From an uncultured Lactobacillus sp. (GTDB taxonomy: Bacteria; Bacillota; Bacilli; Lactobacillales; Lactobacillaceae): a DNA stretch of 52,428 nt. Made by a program: the position numbers and the translations under genes. Location: positions 1 to 52,428 of the forward strand of contig CAJLBJ010000014.1 of the NCBI GenBank assembly GCA_905204935.1. Direction: 5' to 3'. This document shows positions 1-5,991 of this stretch, one piece after another (positions within the stretch are counted from its first letter, which is position 1; each line of letters starts with the position of its first letter). The notes beneath the pieces are model-generated. The model was given only the letters and a program-made list of their open reading frames with translations, was not told where the DNA came from and did no database searches.

Positions 1-147
1 AAGGCGCTCAGGGCAGACCAGCGCATAAAAAATCCCTCCAAACTCAAAACGGGTTTAGAGGGCTGTGATATTTTGTTTGGGCGTGACAGAGCAGCCCACC
101 AAAGCACCGTTTTTTTTATTCGGTGGGCTTATCCAAATATAAAAGAA
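1..147. other. Non-coding left edge of mobile island
   Basis: I see no convincing gene here. There are two hairpin-forming stretches. One lies at about 33-62 (CCCTCCAAACTC paired imperfectly with GGGTTTAGAGGG). The other lies at about 95-130 (GCCCACC pairing with GGTGGGC around a T8 run). Both look like terminators or structured ends of mobile-element modules whose genes lie outside the window. Confidence 0.5.
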
Positions 148-187
148 AGAGCCGATGCCTGTGATTACTCACAAGTTCATCGGCTCT
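148..187 (-). terminator. Hairpin overlapping the KTR gene stop codon
   Basis: AGAGCCGATG (148-157) pairs perfectly with CATCGGCTCT (178-187). The stop codon of the small KTR gene (177-179) lies inside the right arm. A closely related hairpin with a similar loop (GTGAT...TCACAA) recurs at 3707-3753, downstream of a tnpV remnant, so this is a recurring module-end structure of the island. Confidence 0.6.
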
Positions 188-362
188 GCGTCTTTGCGTC
201 TGGCTCTGTGATAACGGTTATATGCAACTCTTTGGCATTGATTAAAGTTTCCTGTTTACATTTCGGACAGTAGAGGGGAAAATTCTTTAACTTTGTATCT
301 TCCCGTATCTGTAACCTTGTTTTGCTGCCACAGACAGGGCATAATATCCATTTGGTATTCAT
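177..362 (-). CDS. Cysteine-rich KTR domain protein, copy 1
   Basis: A 61-residue zinc-ribbon-like protein. It shows CPVCGSKTR near the N-terminus and CPKCKQETLINAKEL in the middle, giving two CxxC knuckles followed by a short basic/hydrophobic strand. This is the pattern of the Cys_rich_KTR family, small proteins of unknown function often carried on mobile elements of Firmicutes. It starts 10 bases after the stop of the MerR gene and is probably co-transcribed with it. A near-identical paralogue sits on the other side of the MerR gene at 1162-1371. The two cysteine pairs imply zinc binding. No experimental role is known to me. Confidence 0.8.
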   Translation of the reverse strand: MNTKWILCPVCGSKTRLQIREDTKLKNFPLYCPKCKQETLINAKELHITVITEPDAKTQSR

Positions 363-371
363 ATTGAAGCT

Positions 372-1100
372 TTACTTGTCACAATAAGCGAAAATTGCCT
401 GTCTTACAAATTCTGCCGTTCCTTCTCCGCCAAAACGGTCGATGTTTTTCTTAAAACGCTCATCGCATACATACATCTCGCCCAATCCTTTTAAAATCTC
501 ATTATTGCAAGTATAGAAATTTTCGTTTATATAGGATTGCAAAACAGCGACTTTTTCTTGAACAGCTTTATCAGTAGGTGGTAATTGCTTCATCGTTCCG
601 AATTTAGTGAACAGGGACATTATCTCATCGGCAAATTTATGATAGTTGTTCTCACCGTGAGAAGCAGCTCTTTTTTCATACTCTTGGTATGCTTTAGAGT
701 GTCCCCACTTTGCTTTGACTTCTGACTTGTACTGCTCAATCTCATTCGTATCAAAAACTTCAAAATTCATTGTCCTTACTCCTTTACTCTGAATTTCACG
801 GGCGAAGGAAATAAGCTCACCTATATGCTTATATTGTAATTCTAACAGTCTAATTTGCTGTGCTATCGCTTCTTCTTGATTAAAGTTAGGACTATCAAGA
901 ATTACTTTAATTTCCTTCAGAGGGAACTGTAATTCACGAAACAATAGAATGTTTTGCAAACGGCTAAGGGCTGCATCGTCATACATTCGATAGCCTGCCT
1001 CGGTTACTTTTGTAGGCTTCAAAAGACCAATGGCATCATAATAATGTAGTGTGCGCACACTAACACCTGTGAGTTTGCTGACTTCTTTTACTGTTCGCAT
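372..1100 (-). CDS. MerR family regulator with TipAS-type drug-sensing domain
   Basis: A 242-residue protein starting at ATG 1100 (MRTVKEV), with AAGGGG 8 bases upstream. The N-terminal 70 residues are a MerR winged helix (VKEVSKLTGVSVRTLHYYD, then GYRMYDD). A dimerisation helix follows at about residues 75-115. The C-terminal half (VKAKWGHSKAYQEYEKR onward) matches the TipAS antibiotic-recognition fold, which binds thiopeptides and similar ligands in TipA and related Mta-like activators. The promoter at 1127-1157 has the 19-bp spacer typical of MerR-activated promoters, with a dyad inside it, so it is probably autoregulated. Two KTR genes flank it. No efflux pump lies next to it, so its target is unclear. 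Confidence 0.88.
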   Translation of the reverse strand: MRTVKEVSKLTGVSVRTLHYYDAIGLLKPTKVTEAGYRMYDDAALSRLQNILLFRELQFPLKEIKVILDSPNFNQEEAIAQQIRLLELQYKHIGELISFAREIQSKGVRTMNFEVFDTNEIEQYKSEVKAKWGHSKAYQEYEKRAASHGENNYHKFADEIMSLFTKFGTMKQLPPTDKAVQEKVAVLQSYINENFYTCNNEILKGLGEMYVCDERFKKNIDRFGGEGTAEFVRQAIFAYCDK

Positions 1101-1126
1101 ATTTATCACCCCTTCCGTGTAATATC

Positions 1127-1157
1127 ATTCTAAACTATAACGCAGCGTCAGAGTCAA
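1127..1157 (-). promoter_or_regulatory. MerR-type promoter with 19-bp spacer and dyad operator
   Basis: On the minus strand a -35 TTGACT (1152-1157) and a -10 TAGAAT (1127-1132) are separated by 19 bp. This over-long spacer is the hallmark of promoters that MerR family activators untwist. The spacer carries an imperfect dyad at 1134-1154: ACTATAACGC and GCGTCAGAGT around one base, with 8 of 10 positions complementary. It lies directly upstream of the MerR/TipAS gene. Confidence 0.8.
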
Positions 1158-1161
1158 TAGG

Positions 1162-1371
1162 TTATTTGAATATTTTTTCTGCTTCCAAATTTATTGCTTG
1201 CGTGTATGACTTTTTAATGACAGTTATATGTAGTTCCTTTGCATTTATCAAAGTTTCCTGTTTGCATTTCGGGCAGTAGAGAGGATAGTTACTCAATACC
1301 GTATCTTCTCTAAGCCTGTCACGAGTTTTGCTACCACAAACAGGACACAATATCCACTCTGTTTTTATCAA
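1162..1371 (-). CDS. Cysteine-rich KTR domain protein, copy 2
   Basis: A paralogue of the 177-362 protein. It shares EWILCPVCGSKTR and YPLYCPKCKQETLINAKEL, so both CxxC pairs are kept. The C-terminal tail is different. An ATG at 1377 lies only about 2 bases after GGAGG, which is too close. A TTG at 1371 (giving IKTEWILC...) has a 7-base spacing and matches the start of copy 1, so I prefer it (69 residues). It sits just upstream of the MerR promoter in the same orientation. Its function is unknown; it is probably a small zinc-binding mobile-element protein. Confidence 0.72.
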   Translation of the reverse strand: MIKTEWILCPVCGSKTRDRLREDTVLSNYPLYCPKCKQETLINAKELHITVIKKSYTQAINLEAEKIFK

Positions 1372-1461
1372 CTGCATTCCTCCAATTATTTATTAGAAAC
1401 TTCAGATAGTTAAGTACAAACTTAAACTCCCCATTTTTATGCCTAGAAAATTATTGTTCTT

Positions 1462-2130
1462 TTAACTCTCCTTAATAAATAAGACATCAGTTGTCTTAAT
1501 AATGCACTTTCTGTTTGCCATATCATCAACTATTATGCTTTCATCAGATATACTTCTAACCCAAACAGAGTAAAATCCTCCTGGTTTATTGAAAGCTAAC
1601 AGTGCCTGCTCTTGCTTTAATTTTATATCGCATTTCTTATTGAGAAAATAATTTTTAAAATCTGTAATAGTTTCACAAGTAGGAATAGTGGGTAACTTCT
1701 CGGTTCGTTTTTTTTTGCAAAAATCAGAAATTGTACTGATTGAGGAAATATCTAATAAAATCGATTTGCCTTTATTATCCATAAAAAGAAGCTGAGTATT
1801 TTGAATTGCTATGAGAGCAACACAATAAAAACCATTAAACTCTCTATCTTTCAAAAAAACTTGTAACCATTTTCCAACATAGGAAGCATACAAAGATACT
1901 TCTTCTTGTTTGTTTTCCTCATTGTGTTTTTCTTTTATATCTCTTAGGAGATAATCTAAGTTCACTTCTAAAAGGTCACAAAGCATTAATAACTTTTCTG
2001 TTTCTGGGTACCCCAAACCTGTTTCCCACTTAGAAACAGATTGTCTTGTTACTCCGCATCTTTCAGCTAAATCTTCTTGAGATAATCTTTTCGCTTTTCG
2101 TAATTTCTGTAACTTATCCGCAAATGTCAT
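1462..2130 (-). CDS. XRE family transcriptional regulator
   Basis: A 222-residue protein. Residues 1-60 form a classic HTH_3 domain (KLQKLRKAKRLSQEDLAERCGV, then TRQSVSKWETG). A helical linker LEVNLDYLLRD follows. The remaining 150 residues have no obvious family; they look like a small beta-rich domain (GKWLQVFLKDREFNGFYCVAL) that could sense a ligand or partner. It is upstream of the KTR/MerR group and downstream of the SDR/TetR pair, all on the minus strand but with gaps. It is AT-rich and probably belongs to the mobile island. The target is unknown. Confidence 0.85.
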   Translation of the reverse strand: MTFADKLQKLRKAKRLSQEDLAERCGVTRQSVSKWETGLGYPETEKLLMLCDLLEVNLDYLLRDIKEKHNEENKQEEVSLYASYVGKWLQVFLKDREFNGFYCVALIAIQNTQLLFMDNKGKSILLDISSISTISDFCKKKRTEKLPTIPTCETITDFKNYFLNKKCDIKLKQEQALLAFNKPGGFYSVWVRSISDESIIVDDMANRKCIIKTTDVLFIKES

Positions 2131-2216
2131 ATTTTAATACCCCCTTGTATTAGATAATTTCATTTTAGTATTTTTCCTTTAATATGCCACCAACTCTATC
2201 GTGCTTTTTCGCAACT

Positions 2217-2990
2217 TCAAGTTGCATCATTGCTTTTTTCATTGATTACATATCGTGATGCCATTTTTGACATTAGCTTGCCCATCTTTAGAGGGAGAAG
2301 ATAGCAGATAATCGTCTGGATTTTTTGCATAAAACTATGACAAATAATAAATCGTTTAGACGAGATATGCTTTGCAAGTCCATAACCTACTTTTTGTGGG
2401 TCAGCCATAAATTCTTTCGGAACAGGTAACGGCTCCGCCGACTTTGTTCGAGTTAATGGCGGGTGAATAATATGGAAGGTAACACCGACAGAAGCATATT
2501 CTAAACTAAGGCACTTTGCCAACGCTTCCAATGTACCTTTAGTCGAAGCGTAGGGAGATATTCCGACAAAACCCGTTACGCCTACGCCAGAGCTTGTAAA
2601 AATGACTTTTCCACATTTTTGTGCCTGCATATACGGCAACACACTTTTTACTAAACGAAGTCCACCATAATAATTCACATCAAAAACTCGTTCATACATA
2701 TTGAAATCGGTATCCGCTTCTTTATCAAAGGTACAAAGGCAGGCATTATGAATTGCAATATCTATCCTTTGAAATTTTTTAATAATGTCTGTAATAGCGG
2801 TGCGTACCTGCATCTCATCACATACATTAGCCTTGTAGTAAAAAAGTTTATCTGAAAATGACTGTTCCAAACTTTCAAGGTTATCTGTTTCTATATCTAA
2901 TACAGCCACTTTATTTCCATTTTTCAGAGCCTGTTCTACAAAATAATAGCCTATTCCTTGATTTGCACCAGTAATTACAATGTTAGACAT
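2217..2990 (-). CDS. Short-chain dehydrogenase/reductase (SDR) family oxidoreductase
   Basis: A 257-residue classical SDR. It has the nucleotide-binding GANQGIGYYF (residues 7-16), the HNAC region replacing NNAG, FTSSGVG, and the catalytic YASTKG (Y-x3-K). The substrate cannot be told from sequence. Its start codon overlaps the stop of the upstream TetR gene (TAATG), so the pair is translationally coupled and presumably controlled by that regulator. A hydrophobic, basic C-terminus (QTIICYLLPLKMGKLM) suggests membrane association or a lipophilic substrate. It is cargo of the mobile island. Confidence 0.87.
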   Translation of the reverse strand: MSNIVITGANQGIGYYFVEQALKNGNKVAVLDIETDNLESLEQSFSDKLFYYKANVCDEMQVRTAITDIIKKFQRIDIAIHNACLCTFDKEADTDFNMYERVFDVNYYGGLRLVKSVLPYMQAQKCGKVIFTSSGVGVTGFVGISPYASTKGTLEALAKCLSLEYASVGVTFHIIHPPLTRTKSAEPLPVPKEFMADPQKVGYGLAKHISSKRFIICHSFMQKIQTIICYLLPLKMGKLMSKMASRYVINEKSNDAT

Positions 2991-3604
2991 TATGCCACCC
3001 CCATCTCTGCAAAAAATTTCTCAATATGATGATAAGCAGCATTCCGAAAAGATTTTTTTTGTTCTTCCGATAATTCTCCGCTAAATAACCATCTTTGAGC
3101 AAAGAAATAAATGGGGGCATAGTATTTAACAGCTAAATACTCACTATCTGTTTTTGGAAGTATTCCTATTTCCATTAGCGTATAAAAGACCTTACTTTGA
3201 AATTCAAGTGGCTTTTCAAACATCCAACAGTCATATATCTTTTGAACTTCTGAATTGCCAAATTGCTCAATCAGAAGAAGCCGCATTATTTTATTACAAA
3301 AATCGTCCATAAAATAGTTTTCGAAAAATGTATCGCAAACAGTTTGGTAAAATGGCTTCTCCATAAAGCAGGATTGTACCGACAAAGATTGTTCTAATCG
3401 TACCATCATATCGGTTGCCACTTGCTCAAAGCGATGGAGTAACTCATCAAAAATAGCTTGTTTATTTTTGAAATGATAATAGATAGAGCTTTCTTTAATA
3501 TTTACTTGAGCACAAATATCCCTAATAGATACTGCTGAAAATCCCTTTTGAGAAAAGAGGTCTAAAGATACATCTAATATTTTCTGTTTTGTATCACCCA
3601 TCAT
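2990..3604 (-). CDS. TetR/AcrR family transcriptional regulator
   Basis: A 204-residue protein starting at ATG 3604 (M-MGDTKQKIL), with AAGGTGGG 5 bases upstream. The N-terminal HTH is typical of the family: KILDVSLDLFSQKGFSAVSIRDICAQVNIKESSIYYHFKNKQAIFDELL. The C-terminal ligand-binding half is unassigned. Two 14-bp palindromes upstream (3619-3632 and 3645-3658) flank a likely -10 box and are probably its own operators. It therefore likely represses itself and the coupled SDR gene until an inducer appears. Confidence 0.88.
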   Translation of the reverse strand: MMGDTKQKILDVSLDLFSQKGFSAVSIRDICAQVNIKESSIYYHFKNKQAIFDELLHRFEQVATDMMVRLEQSLSVQSCFMEKPFYQTVCDTFFENYFMDDFCNKIMRLLLIEQFGNSEVQKIYDCWMFEKPLEFQSKVFYTLMEIGILPKTDSEYLAVKYYAPIYFFAQRWLFSGELSEEQKKSFRNAAYHHIEKFFAEMGVA

Positions 3605-3618
3605 TCGCGCCCACCTTT

Positions 3619-3658
3619 CTAACAACTGTTAGATATAAGTATACCTAACAATCGTTAG
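3619..3658 (-). promoter_or_regulatory. Tandem TetR-type palindromic operators over promoter
   Basis: CTAACAACTGTTAG (3619-3632) and CTAACAATCGTTAG (3645-3658) are two versions of the same 14-bp near-palindrome, 26 bp apart centre to centre. A minus-strand -10 candidate TATACT (3638-3643) lies between them. Two operators on roughly the same helix face around a promoter, right upstream of a TetR gene, is the standard autorepression layout. Confidence 0.78.
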
Positions 3659-3706
3659 AAAGTCAATATTGTTGAAATACGAATAGATGATTTTTATATA
3701 GAAGAC

Positions 3707-3753
3707 AAAGAGCCAATGAATAGTGATGTATTTCACAAATTCATCGGCTCTTT
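3707..3753. terminator. Hairpin related to the one at 148-187
   Basis: AAAGAGCCAATGAAT pairs with ATTCATCGGCTCTTT (one G-U). The loop contains GTGAT and TTCACAA, as in the hairpin at 148-187. It lies downstream of the tnpV remnant on the minus strand and probably was its terminator. Confidence 0.6.
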
Positions 3754-3798
3754 ATAATATTTATACTATCTGTCTGTTTATGCGAAACTAATTTCTCT

Positions 3799-3941
3799 CT
3801 AAACCATCTCCCTCGCACACGCCCGTATGTTGTTCATTCTTCTCATCCATTCTAAGGCTTTTTCTTCCTTGCGTTGTTCCGTGATACCCGGTGCCCGTTT
3901 CATCTGCTCTATGAGCATTTCAAAAAATTCATGAGGTATTA
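3799..3941 (-). pseudogene. 3' remnant of a tnpV gene
   Basis: The minus strand reads ...FFEMLIEQMKRAPGITEQ, then WMRRMNNIRACAREMV and a stop at 3799-3801. This is clearly homologous to the C-terminal third of the two longer TnpV proteins in this window (VKQL..TQGITEQLK...RRMNCIRQQAEEI). The N-terminal two thirds are missing and the upstream DNA is replaced by the hairpin region at 3939-3991. It is a decayed piece of a mobile element. Confidence 0.8.
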
Positions 3942-3991
3942 GGGGATTTTATCCCTAACAAGCGAATTTGGATAACCAAATTCAGTGCTTG
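3939..3991. other. Double-hairpin region, possible oriT-like sequence
   Basis: Two adjacent perfect inverted repeats. TTAGGG (3939-3944) pairs with CCCTAA (3953-3958). GAATTTGG (3964-3971) pairs with CCAAATTC (3976-3983) around ATAA, and this second one is nested in CAAGC (3959-3963) / GCTTG (3987-3991). The layout resembles the stem-loops next to nick sites at transfer origins of mobilisable elements. No relaxase is adjacent, so the oriT reading is an inference. The 466-bp stretch 3605-4091 otherwise holds the operators, the tnpV remnant and two hairpins. Confidence 0.4.
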
Positions 3992-4044
3992 GTAAGACAT
4001 AACGATTTTTTGCACACATAGAAAATTTATCTGTAAAGATAAAT

Positions 4045-4081
4045 AGTCGAGTAATTTTCGTGTAGTGAAAATTACTCGGCT
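4045..4081 (-). terminator. Terminator of the HEPN-motif gene
   Basis: AGTCGAGTAATTTTC (4045-4059) pairs with GAAAATTACTCGGCT (4067-4081), a 15-bp stem with one mismatch. It begins 10 bases past the stop codon at 4092-4094. Confidence 0.65.
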
Positions 4082-4091
4082 ATATGTAAAA

Positions 4092-5384
4092 TTATAATGT
4101 TGATGCAGAATTAATTATTATCGCTTCAGAAATGTATCTCATTAATGGAATTTCCATTAACAATTCTTGACTATTGTCAAAAGGTTTATATATACCTCGT
4201 TCATTTGATCGACCTTCGTTAGATTTACTGTGTACTAAAGCATTTCGTGTTTTATATATTCTGGCTGATAACTTTTTATAAAGCTTTTCATTTGAAATAT
4301 CCCTTAAATCGATAGTGTCGCCTTTTGAAAAGCTGACTTCTGATGTTTTATAATAATCGACAATAGAACTATTGAATTCAGTCAAATCATTTATTAACTC
4401 TGAAATATCAACGAACTTTTTTAAAGTTAGTTCTAATGCTTCCAATTCAGAACCTTGAAATTCCTCTTTGCTTTGTCGTGTTTTCTTTTTAATTAAATCC
4501 ACGATTTTAACAATATCTTTTGTTCTTTTTGAAGAAAAACCAGGGTGTTGAATAATATATTGTACACTTTTAAAAATATCCTCATTATAAACTTCCTCAT
4601 AAAAATGTTCCATTATATGATAGAAACCTATAAACTTTACAAAAGGATCTTCAGAAGCCAATGCCATATAGTATTGTTCAACTAACTCTTCTTTATATGA
4701 AAGTTGCGGTGCCATAAGTTCGGCAACATTGTGGATTCTTCTTCTATTAAGAAATGTTCTTTGTGGAAATAAATCATCAATTTCGGTTACAGCTTTAAAA
4801 ACAAAATCAAAATTATATGCAATATTAAATAGAAATGATTTTGCATATCTTTGCAATTGTTCTGTGCTTTGAGACGAGGTTGATTCAATGTAAACTACAT
4901 AAGGTAATCTAACTATAATTTTTATCAGACTAAACAAATCTTTTTCAGGCAAAGTGTCACATCTTCTGTCAAAAACAGAAGATGGAAATCTCATAAAAAC
5001 TTTTCTATTAATATCGTAGTCTTTAACAATATACCAAATTAGTTCTTTGGATACTTCGCGAAAAGAATATGAAATATTTGCATCTTCATCTTTAACTATT
5101 AATTCTGATAATTTATCTTCGAAGCCCATTGAAAAATGTCTCCTTGAATCAATATCTGGTAAATCAACAATTGATTCATAGGTATTTCTATCACATAGGG
5201 AATAAGGTTTAAAATCATAATGCTCTGCATTTTGTTTTAACTGATTATAATCTTCTATTGTGTATTGGTATTCTTGATCAGCAATCGTATATATAATTTT
5301 GTTGTCATCATAATCAAATAACAGTTTTCTTTTCCAAGGCCTTAAAATTTCGGAAATTTTCTGACAAAATTCAACCCAGTCCAT
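4092..5384 (-). CDS. Orphan 430-aa protein with C-terminal HEPN-type R-X4-H motif
   Basis: I do not recognise a named family. Near the C-terminus (about residues 377-386) the sequence YKTRNALVHS gives R380-X4-H385, the catalytic motif of HEPN RNases such as Apea-like and toxin HEPN domains. It is followed by a final helix (MEIPLMRYISEAIII). A mid-protein segment (about 236-266: ALASEDPFVKFIGFYHIMEHFYEEVY) resembles the first helices seen in many HEPN proteins. The N-terminal 200 residues are acidic/aromatic and have no recognised motif. No signal peptide or membrane segment is seen. It stands alone, with its own terminator, between a tnpV remnant with an oriT-like hairpin and another tnpV gene, so it is mobile-element cargo. 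A defence or abortive-infection RNase is a reasonable inference. A non-nuclease HEPN protein is the alternative. Confidence 0.6.
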   Translation of the reverse strand: MDWVEFCQKISEILRPWKRKLLFDYDDNKIIYTIADQEYQYTIEDYNQLKQNAEHYDFKPYSLCDRNTYESIVDLPDIDSRRHFSMGFEDKLSELIVKDEDANISYSFREVSKELIWYIVKDYDINRKVFMRFPSSVFDRRCDTLPEKDLFSLIKIIVRLPYVVYIESTSSQSTEQLQRYAKSFLFNIAYNFDFVFKAVTEIDDLFPQRTFLNRRRIHNVAELMAPQLSYKEELVEQYYMALASEDPFVKFIGFYHIMEHFYEEVYNEDIFKSVQYIIQHPGFSSKRTKDIVKIVDLIKKKTRQSKEEFQGSELEALELTLKKFVDISELINDLTEFNSSIVDYYKTSEVSFSKGDTIDLRDISNEKLYKKLSARIYKTRNALVHSKSNEGRSNERGIYKPFDNSQELLMEIPLMRYISEAIIINSASTL

Positions 5385-5461
5385 AACAATTCCTCTCTTT
5401 TGTTAATAATTTACTTATTATATCATATTTCTATGAATTTTTCTATCTCGTAATTATGTAA

Positions 5462-5490
5462 AACGGCATCAGTTTCGCACCGATGCCGTT
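5462..5490 (-). terminator. Terminator of tnpV copy 1
   Basis: AACGGCATC pairs with GATGCCGTT around an 11-base loop, just downstream of the tnpV stop at 5496. It separates tnpV from the HEPN-motif gene on the minus strand. Confidence 0.7.
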
Positions 5491-5495
5491 ACATT

Positions 5496-5867
5496 TTATT
5501 GATATATTAACTCGTTTAAAATAATTTCTTCTGCCTGCTGTCTAATGCAATTCATTCTTCTTACACATTCCATAGAATGGTCAGCCTTCAGTTGTTCAGT
5601 AATACCCTGTGTTATTTTTAATTGCTTTACAATACGATAAAAACGCTCCTGTGCTTGTTTATTAATCTCAGATAGATAGGCATCAAGTATTCCATTTGTA
5701 AGTAAATTGATATAAGTCAACCTATGATACTTTTGTAAATATTCCAAATGCTGTTGCCCATAAATACCAATATCGTTTTCCTCATTCTTAGGAAGTTCAA
5801 GATTTGGAATAAGATAATTACCTTGTTTGCAGTAAGTACCGCCCAATTATTCATATAATGATTTCAT
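5496..5867 (-). pseudogene. tnpV: tnpV (transposon-encoded protein TnpV) with nonsense codon 7
   Basis: The full-length frame starts at ATG 5865-5867, preceded by GGAGG at normal spacing. It reads MKSLYE, then TAA (5847-5849), then LGGTYCKQGNYLIPNLELP to the normal C-terminus RRMNCIRQQAEEI. In the TnpV family as I recall it, codon 7 is Gln (E-Q-L-G-G-T-Y), so a single CAA to TAA change explains the stop. The rest (116 residues, with IYGQQHLEYLQKYHR and TQGITEQLK) is intact. It could restart at the TTG directly after the stop, but the good RBS belongs to the lost ATG. TnpV is a small protein of unknown function on conjugative and mobilisable transposons. Confidence 0.82.
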
Positions 5868-5944
5868 TGTAGTTTCCTCCGTTATATTTAGTTTTCCTAC
5901 AAATTCATTATATCCAACCGTCATTACAAATACTTATAAACGGA

Positions 5945-5977
5945 AAAGGGACACTTCCTTATATGAAGTGTCCCTTA
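5945..5977 (-). terminator. topB terminator
   Basis: AAGGGACACTTC pairs perfectly with GAAGTGTCCCTT around a 7-base loop, followed on the minus strand by TTTTCC. It sits about 15 bases past the topB stop. It marks the border between core DNA and the mobile island. Confidence 0.75.
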
Positions 5978-5991
5978 GGGCATCTTTGTCA

